Origin: Tessaracoccus aquimaris | Lineage (GTDB): Bacteria; Actinomycetota; Actinomycetes; Propionibacteriales; Propionibacteriaceae | DNA: 64,000 nt | Direction of reading: 5' to 3' | Assembly: GCF_001997345.1 (NCBI RefSeq) | Contig: NZ_CP019606.1 | Location: forward strand, 248,001 to 312,000 | Part shown: positions 27,226 through 39,401 of the stretch, one piece after another | How the letters are laid out: each line of letters opens with the position of its first letter | Position numbering within the stretch: the first letter of the stretch is position 1 | Notes under the pieces: model-generated | Databases searched by the model: none | Told to the model about the DNA's origin: nothing | The model's input: the letters and a program-made list of their open reading frames with translations, nothing else | Program-made: the position numbers and the translations under genes

Positions 27226-27249
27226 ACGGCCGCCCTTCGGGGCGGCCGT
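27226..27249. terminator. Bidirectional intrinsic terminator
   Basis: A perfect 10-bp stem, ACGGCCGCCC and GGGCGGCCGT, closes a TTCG tetraloop and is followed by TTT. It sits in the 53-base gap between the convergent ABC exporter gene and the isochorismate synthase gene, and could stop transcripts from both sides. Confidence 0.85.
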
Positions 27250-27265
27250 TTCCGCGTCCCTGGCC

Positions 27266-28522
27266 TCAGGAGTCGAGGCCGAGGGCCTGCAGCATCGGGA
27301 CGAGCTTTGCGCCCGTCTCGGCCAGTTCGACGCTCGGGTCGGAGTCGGCGACGATGCCCGCTCCGGCGAACAACTGGATCTCCTGCGGGGTCTCCGGCCG
27401 CACCTGGCCGCCCCGCAGCGCGATGGCCCACTCGCCGTCGCCGTACATGTCCGTCCAGCCGACCGGGCCGGCGTAGCGGCCGCGGTCGAGCGACTCGAGT
27501 TCGCTGATGATGTCGAGCGCCAGGTGGGTCGGCGTGCCGCACACGGCGGCGCTCGGGTGCAGCGCGGCGGCCAGCGCGAGCGCGCCGGTGTCGGGGCCGA
27601 CCGAGCCGGTGATGTCGGTCGCCAGGTGCATCACGTTTGGCAGTTTCAGCACCGACGGCGCCTCGGGAACGTTCATGGCCTGGCAGTACGGCGCGAGCGC
27701 CTCCGCGACCGAGGCCACCGCGAACTCGTGCTCCGAGATGTCCTTCTGGGAGCGGGCCAGTTCGGCCGCAAGTTGCAGCGGGTCGACGGTGTCGCCCTCG
27801 CGCCACACGGTGCCTGCAAGCACGCGCGAGGTGACAAGGCCGCCCTGCCTGCGCAGCAGAAGTTCGGGGGTGGCGCCGATCATCCCGTCGACCAGGTAGG
27901 CCCATGTCATCGGGTAGTTCTCGATCAGGCGGTCGAGCAGGTAGCGCAGGTCGAGCGGTTCGTCGGCCCGGACGATCAGGTCGCGGGCGAGCACCACCTT
28001 GTGGACCTCGTCGTTGCGGATCAGGTCGACGACCTCGCCAACGATCCGCGTCCAGATGTCCTCGCCCATCGCGCCGCCGACGGCGGTCGGGTTGACGGGG
28101 GAGGCCACGCGCTCGCGGCGGGCGGGCAGCGCCATGTCGCCCCGCGCGGCGCCAAGCTTCGTCATCCAGAAGACGCCTCCGCGGCGGCCGATGATGATGC
28201 GCGGGATCACGAGCACCGAGCGGTCCTCGGAGCGGTCCGGGTCGAACGTGAACGAGCCGACCGCGATCGGGCCGGTTCCGAACTCGCCCGGCATCTCTGA
28301 GTCGTGGTCGATCTGGTTGGAGATCTCATCCCACCAGACGTCGGCCGCCTCCAACCGGTCGGTCTCGAACCGCGCCGCCTCACCGAGCCCGACGAAGCCC
28401 TCACCCCTACGGATGAAGGCGGTGCACGGACCGGACTCGGGCAGGAACGCCTCCAACGGACCGGGGTCGTCGATGGCGACGGTCGTGGCGCGCATCCGAG
28501 CGCTGCCGAAGTCCAGAATCAC
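27266..28522 (-). CDS. menF: Isochorismate synthase
   Basis: A 418-aa chorismate-binding enzyme that turns chorismate into isochorismate, the entry step to menaquinone. Seen: EVHKVVLARDLIVRAD, GATPELLLRR, RVLAGTVWREGD, SQKDISEHEFAVASV, HPSAAVCGTPTHLAL and GRYAGPVGWTDMYGDGEWAI, all characteristic of MenF/EntC. An in-frame ATG at 28534 would add four residues, but it lies inside TATGCT, a good -10 box 7 bases before the GTG at 28522, so GTG is preferred. It could instead serve a salicylate siderophore, but the other men genes nearby favour menaquinone. Confidence 0.9.
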   Translation of the reverse strand: MILDFGSARMRATTVAIDDPGPLEAFLPESGPCTAFIRRGEGFVGLGEAARFETDRLEAADVWWDEISNQIDHDSEMPGEFGTGPIAVGSFTFDPDRSEDRSVLVIPRIIIGRRGGVFWMTKLGAARGDMALPARRERVASPVNPTAVGGAMGEDIWTRIVGEVVDLIRNDEVHKVVLARDLIVRADEPLDLRYLLDRLIENYPMTWAYLVDGMIGATPELLLRRQGGLVTSRVLAGTVWREGDTVDPLQLAAELARSQKDISEHEFAVASVAEALAPYCQAMNVPEAPSVLKLPNVMHLATDITGSVGPDTGALALAAALHPSAAVCGTPTHLALDIISELESLDRGRYAGPVGWTDMYGDGEWAIALRGGQVRPETPQEIQLFAGAGIVADSDPSVELAETGAKLVPMLQALGLDS

Positions 28523-28529
28523 CCTCGCG

Positions 28530-28535
28530 AGCATA
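28530..28535 (-). promoter_or_regulatory. -10 box of leaderless menF promoter
   Basis: TATGCT on the minus strand, 7 bases before the GTG at 28522. It overlaps the alternative ATG. Confidence 0.4.
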
Positions 28536-28618
28536 GCCGTGGGCAGGCCAAGGAGCCACCTGAGGCCCGTGTTGAGACGGGTGTCGCGGCACCCATCTCC
28601 GGCCTGACTTCCCGCAAT

Positions 28619-28636
28619 ATATTACGAAAGTAATAT
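28619..28636. promoter_or_regulatory. AT-rich palindrome upstream of menJ-nuo
   Basis: ATATTAC-GAAA-GTAATAT is a perfect 7-bp inverted repeat, unusually AT-rich in this genome. It lies about 130 bases before the menJ start and about 85 bases after the menF promoter. It is a likely binding site for a regulator of menJ-nuo, menF or both. The family is not identifiable: it is not an FNR or Rex consensus. Confidence 0.5.
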
Positions 28637-28695
28637 GTGACTAATTGTTATGCCGAATCCCTTGTCAGATCGGGTTTAGGATCGCGAGTTGTCGG

Positions 28696-28725
28696 TTGGC
28701 CGAAAAACCCGGCCACCCTTAGACT
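28696..28725 (+). promoter_or_regulatory. Candidate promoter of menJ-nuo
   Basis: TTGGCC (28696-28701) and TAGACT (28720-28725) are spaced by 18 bases. A short inverted repeat (TGGCCG...CGGCCA) spans the -35 and spacer. The transcript would carry a leader of about 30 bases with AGGAG at 28755. Confidence 0.4.
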
Positions 28726-28764
28726 GACCCGAGAATCCGGATACGTGTGAGACCAGGAGCGTGT

Positions 28765-30048
28765 ATGTCGTTCGCCAAGCCCGAGGGCGCGGCCGTCGAA
28801 TCTGACGTTGTCGTAGTCGGCGCAGGTCCAGGCGGCTCATCGACAGCCACATATCTGGCGCGTCATGGCCTGAGCGTCACGCTGCTTGAGAAGTCGCACT
28901 TCCCTCGCGAGAAGGTGTGCGGCGACGGCCTGACGCCGCGCGCGACCCGCGCGCTGACCCGCATCGGCATCGACACCTCCGAGTCCAACGGCTGGCTGCA
29001 CAACAAGGGCCTGCGCGTCTACGGCGGTCGCACCGAGCCATTCGAACTGCCCTGGCCCGACCTGACCGACTTCCCGCCGTACGGCCTCGTGCGCCCCCGC
29101 TCCGACTTCGACGACATGCTCGCCCGCCACGCCGTCGCTGCCGGCGCCGACCTGATCGAGGGCGCCAACGTCGACGCCGCGGTCCTCGACGACCGCACCG
29201 GCCGGATCACCGGGGTCACGACGAAGGACGGACGCACCTTCAAGGCCCCCATCGTGGTCGCGGCCGACGGCAACTCCTCACGCCTCGCCGTGTCGATGGG
29301 CATCAACAAGCGCTCCGACCGCCCGATGGGCGTTGCAGTTCGCACCTACTACACGAGCCCCCGCACCAACGACGACTACCTCGAGTCCTGGCTCGAGTTG
29401 TGGGACGGCGAGCGAGGCAAGTCCAACCTGATGCCCGGTTACGGCTGGGTCTTCGGGATGGGCGACGGCACAAGCAACGTCGGCCTCGGAGTCCTCAACA
29501 CCTCCAAGGGGTTCGGGCAGACCGACTACCGGGCACTGCTGAAGCGCTGGGTCGACCACACCCCCGAGGAGTGGGGCTTCCGCGATCAGAACATGGTCGG
29601 CAAGATCCAGGGCGCTGCACTGCCGATGGCGTTCAACCGCCAACCGCACTACGGCCGCGGCCTCGTCCTGGTGGGCGACGCGGGCGGCATGGTCAACCCC
29701 TTCAACGGGGAAGGCATCGCCTACGCGATGGAGGCGGCCGAGTACGCCGCCATGGCCATCGCAGAGGCATCCTCGCGCGGCTTCGGCAGCGCCTCCGCGG
29801 AGAAGGCCATGCGCGCCTACCCCGAACAGATGAAGGCCAGCCTCGGCGGGTACTACCGCCTCGGCACGATCTTCGTGAAGCTGATCGGCGACCCCCGCAT
29901 CATGCATCTGTGCACCCGCTACGGGCTGCCACGCAAGACGCTGATGCGCTTCGTCCTGAAGCTCCTGGCCAACCTCACCGACTCGCACGGCGGTGACGCA
30001 ATGGACCGCATCATCAACGCCCTGTGCAAGGCCGCCCCGTCGGCCTGA
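28765..30048 (+). CDS. menJ: Geranylgeranyl reductase-family menaquinone reductase (MenJ-like)
   Basis: A 427-aa FAD enzyme. The dinucleotide-binding VVVVGAGPGGSSTATYLARH lies at residues 15-34, VCGDGLTPRATRAL follows, and the second FAD motif is LVLVGDAGGMVNPFNGEGIA (near 305-324). In Mycobacterium tuberculosis the homologue MenJ reduces the beta-isoprene unit of menaquinone, which improves electron transport. Placement 20 bases before nuoA, in the same direction, supports this role over chlorophyll or archaeal lipid reduction. AGGAG lies 5 bases before the ATG. Confidence 0.88.
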   Translation: MSFAKPEGAAVESDVVVVGAGPGGSSTATYLARHGLSVTLLEKSHFPREKVCGDGLTPRATRALTRIGIDTSESNGWLHNKGLRVYGGRTEPFELPWPDLTDFPPYGLVRPRSDFDDMLARHAVAAGADLIEGANVDAAVLDDRTGRITGVTTKDGRTFKAPIVVAADGNSSRLAVSMGINKRSDRPMGVAVRTYYTSPRTNDDYLESWLELWDGERGKSNLMPGYGWVFGMGDGTSNVGLGVLNTSKGFGQTDYRALLKRWVDHTPEEWGFRDQNMVGKIQGAALPMAFNRQPHYGRGLVLVGDAGGMVNPFNGEGIAYAMEAAEYAAMAIAEASSRGFGSASAEKAMRAYPEQMKASLGGYYRLGTIFVKLIGDPRIMHLCTRYGLPRKTLMRFVLKLLANLTDSHGGDAMDRIINALCKAAPSA

Positions 30049-30067
30049 CCGGAAGGAACGATTAAGG

Positions 30068-30427
30068 ATGAATCCCTATATCCCCATCGTGGGCATGGTG
30101 ATCCTGGCGACAGTGTTCGTCCTGGTCTCCATGGGGCTGAGCCTCGTGGTTGGCCCGAGGCGCTACAACCGCGCCAAGTACGACAGCTACGAGTGCGGCA
30201 TCCAGCCGACCCCGCAGCCCATCGGCGGCGGTCGCTTCCCGGTCAAGTACTACATCACCGCGATGATGTTCATCGTCTTCGACATCGAGGTCGTGTTCCT
30301 GCTGCCGTGGGCCGTCGCCTACAACCAGTTGAGCATGTTCGCCGTCATCGCGATGATCGTGTTCATCGTGTTGTTCTTCGTCCCCTACTTCTACGTCCTG
30401 CGCCGCAACGGCCTGGACTGGGACTGA
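30068..30427 (+). CDS. nuoA: NADH-quinone oxidoreductase subunit A
   Basis: A 119-aa membrane subunit with three spans. The conserved loop KYDSYECGIQPTPQPIGGGR carries the Cys that moves during turnover, followed by FPVKYYITAMMFIVFDIEVV with the functional Asp and Glu. First of 14 genes in the classical order nuoA to nuoN, most of them overlapping or nearly so. Confidence 0.97.
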   Translation: MNPYIPIVGMVILATVFVLVSMGLSLVVGPRRYNRAKYDSYECGIQPTPQPIGGGRFPVKYYITAMMFIVFDIEVVFLLPWAVAYNQLSMFAVIAMIVFIVLFFVPYFYVLRRNGLDWD

Positions 30428-30447
30428 TCTCGGAAGGATCCTGACAC

Positions 30448-31002
30448 ATGGGTATCGAAGATAAGCTCCCAAGCGGCATCCTCCTGACCACGGTCGAGGG
30501 CGTCTTCGGCTGGCTCAGGAAGGCCTCCTTCTGGCCTGCCACCATGGGCCTCGCCTGCTGCGCCATCGAGATGATGGCCTTCGGCACGCCGCGCTACGAC
30601 TCCGGACGATGGGGCCAGGAGGTCTTCCGCGCATCGCCGCGCCAGGCCGACCTGATGATCGTCTCCGGCCGCGTCTCGCAGAAGATGGCGCCGGTCATCC
30701 GCCAGGTCTACGACCAGATGCCCAACCCGAAGTGGGTCATCTCGATGGGCGCCTGCGCGTCCTCCGGCGGCATGTTCAACAACTACGCGATCGTGCAGGG
30801 CTGCGACCACTTCCTGCCCGTCGACATGTACATCCCCGGCTGCCCGCCGCGCCCCGACATGCTCATCGAGGCCATGTTCAAGCTGCGCGAGAAGGTCCAG
30901 CACCGTCCCATCGGCCCCAACGAGGCCGCCGCCGTCGAGAACGCCGAGCAGGCGGCCCTTGCCGCCCCCGCCAAGATCGAGATGAAGGGCCTCATGCGAT
31001 GA
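30448..31002 (+). CDS. nuoB: NADH-quinone oxidoreductase subunit B
   Basis: A 184-aa subunit holding the terminal [4Fe-4S] cluster N2, which hands electrons to menaquinone. Ligands are the adjacent Cys37 and Cys38 in [10 protein letters not shown], Cys103 in [10 protein letters not shown] and Cys132 in [19 protein letters not shown]-type ribosome site precedes the ATG. The stop overlaps nuoC (ATGA). Confidence 0.97.
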   Translation: MGIEDKLPSGILLTTVEGVFGWLRKASFWPATMGLACCAIEMMAFGTPRYDSGRWGQEVFRASPRQADLMIVSGRVSQKMAPVIRQVYDQMPNPKWVISMGACASSGGMFNNYAIVQGCDHFLPVDMYIPGCPPRPDMLIEAMFKLREKVQHRPIGPNEAAAVENAEQAALAAPAKIEMKGLMR

Positions 31003-31693
31003 GCGAGCAGACCCCCGACGCGAACCTGCCCGCGACCGGCGACGAGGCGAAGGCGCTCCCGGTCTTCGAGACCCGCAAGGGCATGTGGTCCGAGGGATCC
31101 TCCGACACCTCGGGCTACAACGGCATCGTGCGTCACCTGTCGATGCCCGGCCAGAGCGAGCCGCCGTTCGGTGAGCCGTTCGATTCGATCCGCTCCCGCG
31201 CCCTCGAACTGATTCCCGGCCTCGACGAGGGCCGCTTCCTGTTCGACCGCGGCGAACTGACGATCTACGTGCCGCGCGAGCAGTTGCTCGACGTGGCGAA
31301 GGCGTTCCGCGACGACGCGCACCTGCGCTTCGAGGTGTGCGTTTCAGTCTCGGGCGTGCATTACCCGCAGGAGACCGGGGCCGAACTGCACTCGGTCGCG
31401 CATCTGCTGAGCTACACGCACAACCGCCGCGTCCGCCTTGAGACCACGTGCACCGACGATGATCCGCACATCCCGTCGCTCGCACCGGTCTACCCGATGG
31501 TGGACTGGCACGAGCGCGAAACCTGGGACATGTTCGGAATCGTCTACGACGGTCACCCGGCGCTGACCCGCATCCTGATGCCAGACGACTGGCAGGGCCA
31601 CCCGCAGCGCAAGGACTATCCCCTGGGCGGCGTGGACGTCGAATACAAGGGCGCCAAGGTGCCTGCTCCCGACAACCGGAGGTCCTACTCCTG

Positions 31694-31694
<1 letters not shown>
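30999..31694 (+). CDS. nuoC: NADH-quinone oxidoreductase subunit C
   Basis: A 231-aa peripheral-arm subunit (30-kDa family). The signature [25 protein letters not shown] is split over residues about 172-196, followed by [16 protein letters not shown]. The N-terminal 55 residues are extra relative to E. coli and look flexible. It is a separate gene from nuoD, unlike the nuoCD fusion of E. coli. Confidence 0.96.
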
Positions 31695-33039
<1,345 letters not shown>

Positions 33040-33043
<4 letters not shown>

Positions 33044-33783
33044 GCGGCCACTTCGAGAGCCACTTCCCCGACTCGGGCTCGGTCGACTACGCGGACCAGT
33101 CGACCAGCATCGACGCGACCACGATCGCCGAACTGCGCGAACTGGCGGGCCGCTACCCGGAGGCCCGCTCGGCGCTGCTTCCGATGCTGCACCTTGTGCA
33201 GTCGGTCGACGGGCGCGTCAGCCCCCGCGGCATCGAGGTGTGCGCCGAGATCCTCGACATCACCGCCGCCCAGGTCTCCGGCGTCGCGACGTTCTACACC
33301 ATGTACAAGCGTCGCCCGGCGGGCAAGCAGCACGTCGGCATCTGCACCACCGCGCTGTGCGCCGTGATGGGCGGCGACATTCTGCTGGAGCGCGCCAAGA
33401 AGTTCCTCGGCATCGACGAGAACCAGACGACCCCCGACGGCCAGATCTCGCTCGAGCGCATCGAGTGCAACGCGGCCTGCGACTTCGCCCCCGTTGCGAT
33501 GGTCAACTGGGAGTTCTTCGACAACATGACCCCGCAGAAGCTTGAGCACGTCCTCGGCGACCTGCAGGCCGACCGCGAGGTCGTCTCGCCGCGCGGCGCG
33601 ACGATCACGTCGTGGCGCGAGGCCGAGCGCGTGCTCGCGGGGTTCCCCGACGGCCGCGCCGACGAGGGCCCCTCCGCGGGCCCTGCCTCGCTGCTCGGAC
33701 GCGGGATCGCGGCCCAGAACGACTGGACGGCACCGCCCGCCGACGCCAAGCCTGCCCCCGTGGAACAGGGAGAGACCAAGTGA
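33040..33783 (+). CDS. nuoE: NADH-quinone oxidoreductase subunit E
   Basis: A 247-aa thioredoxin-like [2Fe-2S] (N1a) subunit. The four ligands are Cys102 and Cys107 in [12 protein letters not shown] and Cys143 and Cys147 in [11 protein letters not shown]. About 60 residues after residue 190 ([20 protein letters not shown] and on) have no counterpart in E. coli and look disordered; such tails occur in other actinobacterial NuoE. Confidence 0.96.
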
Positions 33784-35093
33784 CCGATCTGCTGACCCCG
33801 GTGCTGAGCGCCAACTGGGGCGAGGACAACTCGTGGAAGCTGTCGCGCTACGAGGCGACCGGCGGCTACCGCGCGATGCGCAAGGCCCTCGAGATGAAGC
33901 CCGAGGACGTCATCACGCTCGTCAAGGACGCGCAGTTGCGCGGCCGCGGCGGCGCGGGCTTCCCGACCGGCATGAAGTGGTCCTTCGTCCCCCAGGACAA
34001 CCCGAACCCGAAGTACCTCGTCGTCAACGCCGACGAGTCGGAGCCGGGCACCTGCAAGGACATGCCGCTGATGATGGCGAGCCCCCACACGCTGGTCGAG
34101 GGCATCATCATCTCCTCCTACGCCATCAACGGCCACACGTCGTTCATCTACTGCCGCGGTGAGGTGCTGCACGTCATCCGCCGCCTCCAGCAGGCGGTGC
34201 GCGAGGCATACGCGGCCGGCTACCTCGGCAAGAACATCCTCGGCACCGGCTACGACCTGGACATCATCGTCCACGCCGGAGCGGGCGCCTACATCTGCGG
34301 TGAGGAGACGGCGCTGCTCGACTCCCTCGAGGGTCGCCGCGGCCAACCGCGCCTGCGCCCGCCGTTCCCGGCCGTCGCAGGCCTGTACGCATCGCCGACG
34401 GTGATCAACAACGTCGAGTCGATCGCGTCCGTTCCCGCGATCCTGGCCAACGGATCCGACTGGTTCCAGTCGATGGGCACCGAGAAGTCCAAGGGCTTCA
34501 CGCTGTACTCGCTGTCCGGCCACGTCAAGAACGCCGGCCAGTTCGAGGCCCCCATGGGCATCACGTTGCGCCAACTCATCGACCTCGCGGGCGGCGTCCG
34601 CGAGGGCCACGAGCTGAAGTTCTTCACCCCCGGAGGGTCGTCGACCCCGATCCTGACGGGCGAATCGCTCGACGTGCCGCTCGACTACGAGGCGATGGCG
34701 GCCGCTGGCACCATGCTCGGCACCAAGGCGCTGCAGATCTTCGATGAGACCACCTCGATCGTGCGCACCACGCTGCGGTTCGTGGAGTTCTACAAGCACG
34801 AGAGCTGCGGCAAGTGCACCCCGTGCCGTGAGGGCACCTGGTGGCTCGTGCAGTTGCTGATGAAGTTCGAGGCGGGCACGGCTCAAGAGGGCGACGTCGA
34901 CAAGCTGCTCGACATCTGCGACAACATCGGCGGCCGCTCGTTCTGCGCCCTGGCCGATGGCGCCGTCGCGTGCGTCACCAGCGCCGTCAAGCACTTCCGC
35001 TCCGAGTTCGAGCAGGGCTACCACACGCCCGCCTGGGAGCTGTTCCCCTACGAGAAGAGCTCGCTGTTCACCGAGGAAGGAGACGCCCGATGA
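33780..35093 (+). CDS. nuoF: NADH-quinone oxidoreductase subunit F
   Basis: A 437-aa NADH-oxidising subunit. The FMN/NADH site is [10 protein letters not shown] (residues 55-64) with [14 protein letters not shown] (167-180). Cluster N3 is held by Cys343, Cys346 and Cys349 in [12 protein letters not shown] and by Cys389 in RSFCALADG. The GTG start at 33780 overlaps the nuoE stop (GTGA) and gives a normal N-terminus. Confidence 0.97.
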   Translation: MTDLLTPVLSANWGEDNSWKLSRYEATGGYRAMRKALEMKPEDVITLVKDAQLRGRGGAGFPTGMKWSFVPQDNPNPKYLVVNADESEPGTCKDMPLMMASPHTLVEGIIISSYAINGHTSFIYCRGEVLHVIRRLQQAVREAYAAGYLGKNILGTGYDLDIIVHAGAGAYICGEETALLDSLEGRRGQPRLRPPFPAVAGLYASPTVINNVESIASVPAILANGSDWFQSMGTEKSKGFTLYSLSGHVKNAGQFEAPMGITLRQLIDLAGGVREGHELKFFTPGGSSTPILTGESLDVPLDYEAMAAAGTMLGTKALQIFDETTSIVRTTLRFVEFYKHESCGKCTPCREGTWWLVQLLMKFEAGTAQEGDVDKLLDICDNIGGRSFCALADGAVACVTSAVKHFRSEFEQGYHTPAWELFPYEKSSLFTEEGDAR

Positions 35094-37488
35094 CCGTCGA
35101 CGCCAAGACCTCAGGTGAGGTGACCCCGAAGCCGGACCTGGTCACGCTGACCATCGACGGCACGCAGGTGTCCGTGCCAAAGGGAACCCTCATCATCCGG
35201 GCCGCCGAGATGATCGGCACCGCCATCCCGCGTTTCTGCGACCACCCGCTCCTCGACCCCGTCGGCGCCTGCCGTCAGTGCATGGTCGAGATCCCCGACG
35301 CGGGCAACGGCCGCGGCTTCCCGAAGCCGCAGGCCTCCTGCACCATGCCGGTCGCCGAGGGCATGAAGGTCAACACGCAGGTCACCTCAGCCGTCGCCGC
35401 CAAGGCGCAGGAGGGGATGATCGAGTTCCTGCTGATTAACCACCCCCTCGACTGCCCCATCTGCGACAAGGGCGGCGAATGCCCCCTGCAGAACCAGGCG
35501 ATGACCAACGGCGCGGGGGAGAGCCGCTACGAGGGTCGCAAGCGCACCTTCCCGAAGCCGGTCAACATCTCCGCGCAGATCCTCCTCGACCGCGAACGCT
35601 GCGTGCTGTGCGCGCGCTGCACCCGCTTCTCCGAGCAGATCTCCGGCGACCCGTTCATCGCGCTCGTCGAGCGCGGCGCGCTGCAGCAGATCGGCACCTA
35701 CGAGCAGGACCCGTACGACTCGTACTTCTCCGGCAACGTCGTGCAGATCTGCCCCGTCGGCGCCCTGACGTCGGCCGCCTACCGCTTCCAGTCGCGCCCG
35801 TTCGACCTCGTGTCGACGACCACGACGTGTGAGCACTGCGCCGCAGGCTGCCAGTTGCGCACCGACCAGCGTCACCACCAGGTCAAGCGTCGCCTCGCCG
35901 GCGACCTGCCCGAGGTGAACGAGGAGTGGAGCTGCGACAAGGGCCGCTTCGGCTTCATGTACTCCCGCGGCGACGACCGCGTCACCCGCCCACTGGTGCG
36001 CCGCGACGGCGTGCTGCAGCCCGCGTCCTGGCCCGAGGCCATCGACGCGGCCGTGCACGGGCTGCGCGACGCGGGGACCGCCGTCGCCGTCCAGACCGGC
36101 GGCCGGCTGAGCGTCGAGAACGCCTACGGCTACTCGAAGTTCGCCCGCGCGGTGCTCGGCACCAACAACATCGACTTCCGCTCGCGTCCCTCCTCCCAGG
36201 AGGAGGCCGAGTTCATCGCCGCCCGCGTCGCGGGCAGGTCGCTGACGGAGTCGGTCACCTACGCCGACCTCGAGTCGGCCAGCCATGTCGTGCTCGTCAG
36301 CTTCGAGCCCGAGGACGAGTCCCCGATCGTGTTCCTGCGGCTCCGCAAGGGCGTGCGCAACGGCGGCCTCAAGGTCACCACCCTTGCACCGTTCGCCTCC
36401 CGCGGCTCCGAGAAGCTGTCGGCGACGCTCGTCCCCGTCGTCCCCGGCACCGAGGCGGTCGCGCTGACCGAACTCGACGGGCTCGACGCGGGCACCGTCA
36501 TCCTGGTGGGGAGCGCGCCGCCGCGCTGCCCGGCGTGCTCAGCGCCGCGGCAGCCAAGGCCGACGCGACCGGGGCACGCCTCGCGTGGATCCCGCGCCGC
36601 GCGGGCGAGATCGGGGCCATCGAGGCGGGCTGCCTCCCGGGCCTGCTGCCCGGCGGTCGCCCGGTCTCCGACGCGAGCGCCCGAGTCGACGTCGCCGCCC
36701 ACTGGGGCGTCGCAAGCCTCCCGGCGGAGGCGGGCCTCACCGCGGATGAGCAGTTCGCGGCACTGGCCGACGGCACCCTGAAGGCGATCCTGGTCGCGGG
36801 CGTCGACCCGTCCGACCTGGAGGACCCGGCCGCCGCGCTCGAGGGCCTCGACAACGCAGGCTTCGTCGTGAGCGTCGAACAGCGGATGAGCCAGGTCACC
36901 GAGCGCGCGGACGTCGTGTTCCCGGCGGCGCTGATGGAGGAGCAGGTCGGCAACTTCCTGAACTGGGAGCACCGCGTCGGCCGCGTCAACAACGTCAACC
37001 GCCAGCCGGTCACCCCGATGACCGACCTGCGCATCCTCGCCGCCCTCGCCGACGCGTTCGGCTCGGAACTCGGCTTCCGCGCCGCCAAGCAGGCCTTCAC
37101 CGACCTGACGGAACTCGGCCAGTGGGACGGGCAGCGCCCCGCGGCTCCCTCCGACGCTCCGGTGGCCCCCGCCGACGGTGTGGTGCTCGCGTCCTGGCGG
37201 GAACTGCTGGACGCCTCGCAGGGCAACGACTACGAGATCGCGCTGCGGGCCACCGCACGCCCGGCCCTCGCCCGCGTGTCGCGCGCCACAGCGGAGCGAC
37301 TTGGCCTCGGCGACATCGCCCGGATCACCGTTGGCGAGCACACCGTCATCCTGCCCGTCGATCCGAGCGACTCCATGGTCGACGACGTCGTCTGGGTTCC
37401 GATGAACCCCAGCCGGACCGATCGCCTCTGGGCGGCCCCCGGTACCCCGGTCACGGTCTCGGCCGTCTTCGCGGACGAAGGAGAGTAA
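35090..37488 (+). CDS. nuoG: NADH-quinone oxidoreductase subunit G (apparent frameshift)
   Basis: The largest peripheral-arm subunit, about 799 aa once joined. The N-terminus holds N1b ([15 protein letters not shown]... plus CTMP), [18 protein letters not shown] for N4/N5 and [18 protein letters not shown] with [10 protein letters not shown]. The molybdopterin-like domain begins with [12 protein letters not shown], a CxxC set also seen where the extra N7 cluster exists. The frame breaks at GGGG 36508-36511: one extra G gives [18 protein letters not shown] and joins both halves. The ATG overlaps the nuoF stop. Confidence 0.93.
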
Positions 37489-37491
37489 GTC

Positions 37492-38847
37492 ATGCCCAAC
37501 TGGTTTTTCAACGACCCCTGGTGGCTGATCCTGATCAAGGTGGTGGCGCTCTTTGTCATCCTCCTGGTCTGGACCATCTTCAACGTCTGGTACGAGCGGC
37601 GCCTCGTCGGCAAGATGCAGCACCGCCTCGGCCCGATCATGAACGGCCCCTTCGGCCTCGGACAGGCCCTGGCTGACGGCGCGAAGCTGCTCGTCAAGGA
37701 GGACTTCCGCCCGAAGAACGCCGACAAGCTGATCTTCTCGCTCGCCCCCGTACTGACGGCAGTGGCGGCCTTCACCTGCTGGACGGTCATCCCGTTCGGC
37801 GGCAAGGTCACCATGTTCGGCGTCGAGACCCGCCTGCAGGTGACCGACCTCCCGGTGGCGGCCGTGTTCATCCTTGCGATCGCCTCGATCGGCATCTACG
37901 GCATCGTGCTCGCGGGCTGGGCAGGCAACTCCACCTACTCGTTCCTCGGCTCCATCCGCTCCACGGCGCAGATGATCTCCTACGAGATCTCGATGGGCCT
38001 CGCGATGGTCGGTGTGTTCCTGATGGCCGGCTCCATGTCGACCCACGAGATCGTCGAGTCGCAGCGCACGGTGCTGACCTTCGTCGTGCCGTTCACCAGC
38101 AACGAGTTCTCCTTCGGGCTGCCCGGCTGGTATGCGCTGCTGCTGTTCCCGTCGTTCCTGATCTACTGCATCGCGATGGTCGGCGAGACCAACCGCGCGC
38201 CCTTCGACCTGCCCGAATGTGAGTCGGAACTGGTCTCCGGGTACATCACCGAATACTCCGGCTTCCGCTACGCGCTGTACTTCCTCGCGGAGTACATCAA
38301 CATGGCGACCGTCTCGGCCGTGTGCACCACCTTGTTCCTGGGCGGCTACCTCACCCCGTGGCCGCTGAACTGGCTCGCGGAGGGAGTGCCGTTCTTCGGC
38401 TTCCTCGAGAACCCATGGCTCGGCCCGCTGTGGTTCGTGCTGAAGGTCCAGTTGCTGATCTCGGTGTTCGTGTGGCTGCGCGGCACCCTGCCCCGCTTCC
38501 GCTACGACCAGTTCATGAACCTGGGCTGGAAGGTCCTCATCGAGATCGCGCTCGCCTGGATCATCATCGTCGCCCTCGTGGCCAACACCCCGTGGCGCAA
38601 CGCCACCATCGGCCTCGGGCTGCTCCTGATGCTTGTCATCTACTGGTTCTTCGGAGGCAACAAGTCTGCCTCGACCGAACCTGCCATCGAGGAACCGCGA
38701 GGCGAACAGGTCTACGACGCGTTCGCCGGCGGCTACCCGGTGCCGCCGATGCCCGGCCAGGTGCTGCCGGAACTGGTCGGCGTGGTGCACGGCACCCGCG
38801 TCGAGGAACCGGCCGACGAGGTCGTCGTTGAAGGGAAGGATTCCTGA
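37492..38847 (+). CDS. nuoH: NADH-quinone oxidoreductase subunit H
   Basis: A 451-aa membrane subunit that links the peripheral arm to the proton channels and forms part of the quinone tunnel. Conserved segments include [29 protein letters not shown] and [20 protein letters not shown]. The last 62 residues (from about 390) form a hydrophilic Pro/Glu/Val-rich cytosolic tail not found in E. coli NuoH. The stop overlaps nuoI by one base. Confidence 0.97.
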   Translation: MPNWFFNDPWWLILIKVVALFVILLVWTIFNVWYERRLVGKMQHRLGPIMNGPFGLGQALADGAKLLVKEDFRPKNADKLIFSLAPVLTAVAAFTCWTVIPFGGKVTMFGVETRLQVTDLPVAAVFILAIASIGIYGIVLAGWAGNSTYSFLGSIRSTAQMISYEISMGLAMVGVFLMAGSMSTHEIVESQRTVLTFVVPFTSNEFSFGLPGWYALLLFPSFLIYCIAMVGETNRAPFDLPECESELVSGYITEYSGFRYALYFLAEYINMATVSAVCTTLFLGGYLTPWPLNWLAEGVPFFGFLENPWLGPLWFVLKVQLLISVFVWLRGTLPRFRYDQFMNLGWKVLIEIALAWIIIVALVANTPWRNATIGLGLLLMLVIYWFFGGNKSASTEPAIEEPRGEQVYDAFAGGYPVPPMPGQVLPELVGVVHGTRVEEPADEVVVEGKDS

Positions 38848-39401
38848 TGGGTTTCATGGAGCAGTGGGCCGGCTTCGGCATCACGTTCAAGACGATCTTC
38901 CGCAAGACCTTCACGCAGGGCTACCCGCAGAAGGGCAAGGAAAAGGTCACGATGCCGCGCTTCCACGGCAGGCATCAGCTCAACCGCTGGCCCGACGGAC
39001 TCGAGAAGTGCGTCGGCTGCGAGTTGTGCGCCTGGGCCTGCCCCGCCGACGCCATCTACGTCGAGGGCGCCGACAACACCGAGGACGATCGCTACTCGCC
39101 CGGTGAGCGCTTCGGCCACGTCTACCAGATCAACTACCTGCGCTGCATCTTCTGCGGCCTGTGCATCGAGGCCTGCCCGACGCGCGCGCTGACGATGACC
39201 AACGAGTTCAAGATCTCCGACGACACGCGCCTGAAGATGATCTACGAGAAGCAGGACCTGCTCGCCCCGCTGCTGCCGGGCATGGAGCAGCCCCCGCACC
39301 CGCGCCGGCTCGGCGACACCGAGCAGGCCTACTTCCTCGGGTTGCCCGACACAGGCACCCCCGACACCCGCACCGGCTCGACCTCAGGAGCGGCCAAATG
39401 A
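38847..39401 (+). CDS. nuoI: NADH-quinone oxidoreductase subunit I
   Basis: A 184-aa ferredoxin-like subunit with clusters N6a and N6b: [12 protein letters not shown] (near residue 52) and [12 protein letters not shown] (near 99). Electrons pass from NuoG through it to NuoB. The C-terminal 30 residues ([16 protein letters not shown] end) are a flexible tail. ATGA overlap with nuoJ. Confidence 0.97.
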   Translation: MGFMEQWAGFGITFKTIFRKTFTQGYPQKGKEKVTMPRFHGRHQLNRWPDGLEKCVGCELCAWACPADAIYVEGADNTEDDRYSPGERFGHVYQINYLRCIFCGLCIEACPTRALTMTNEFKISDDTRLKMIYEKQDLLAPLLPGMEQPPHPRRLGDTEQAYFLGLPDTGTPDTRTGSTSGAAK

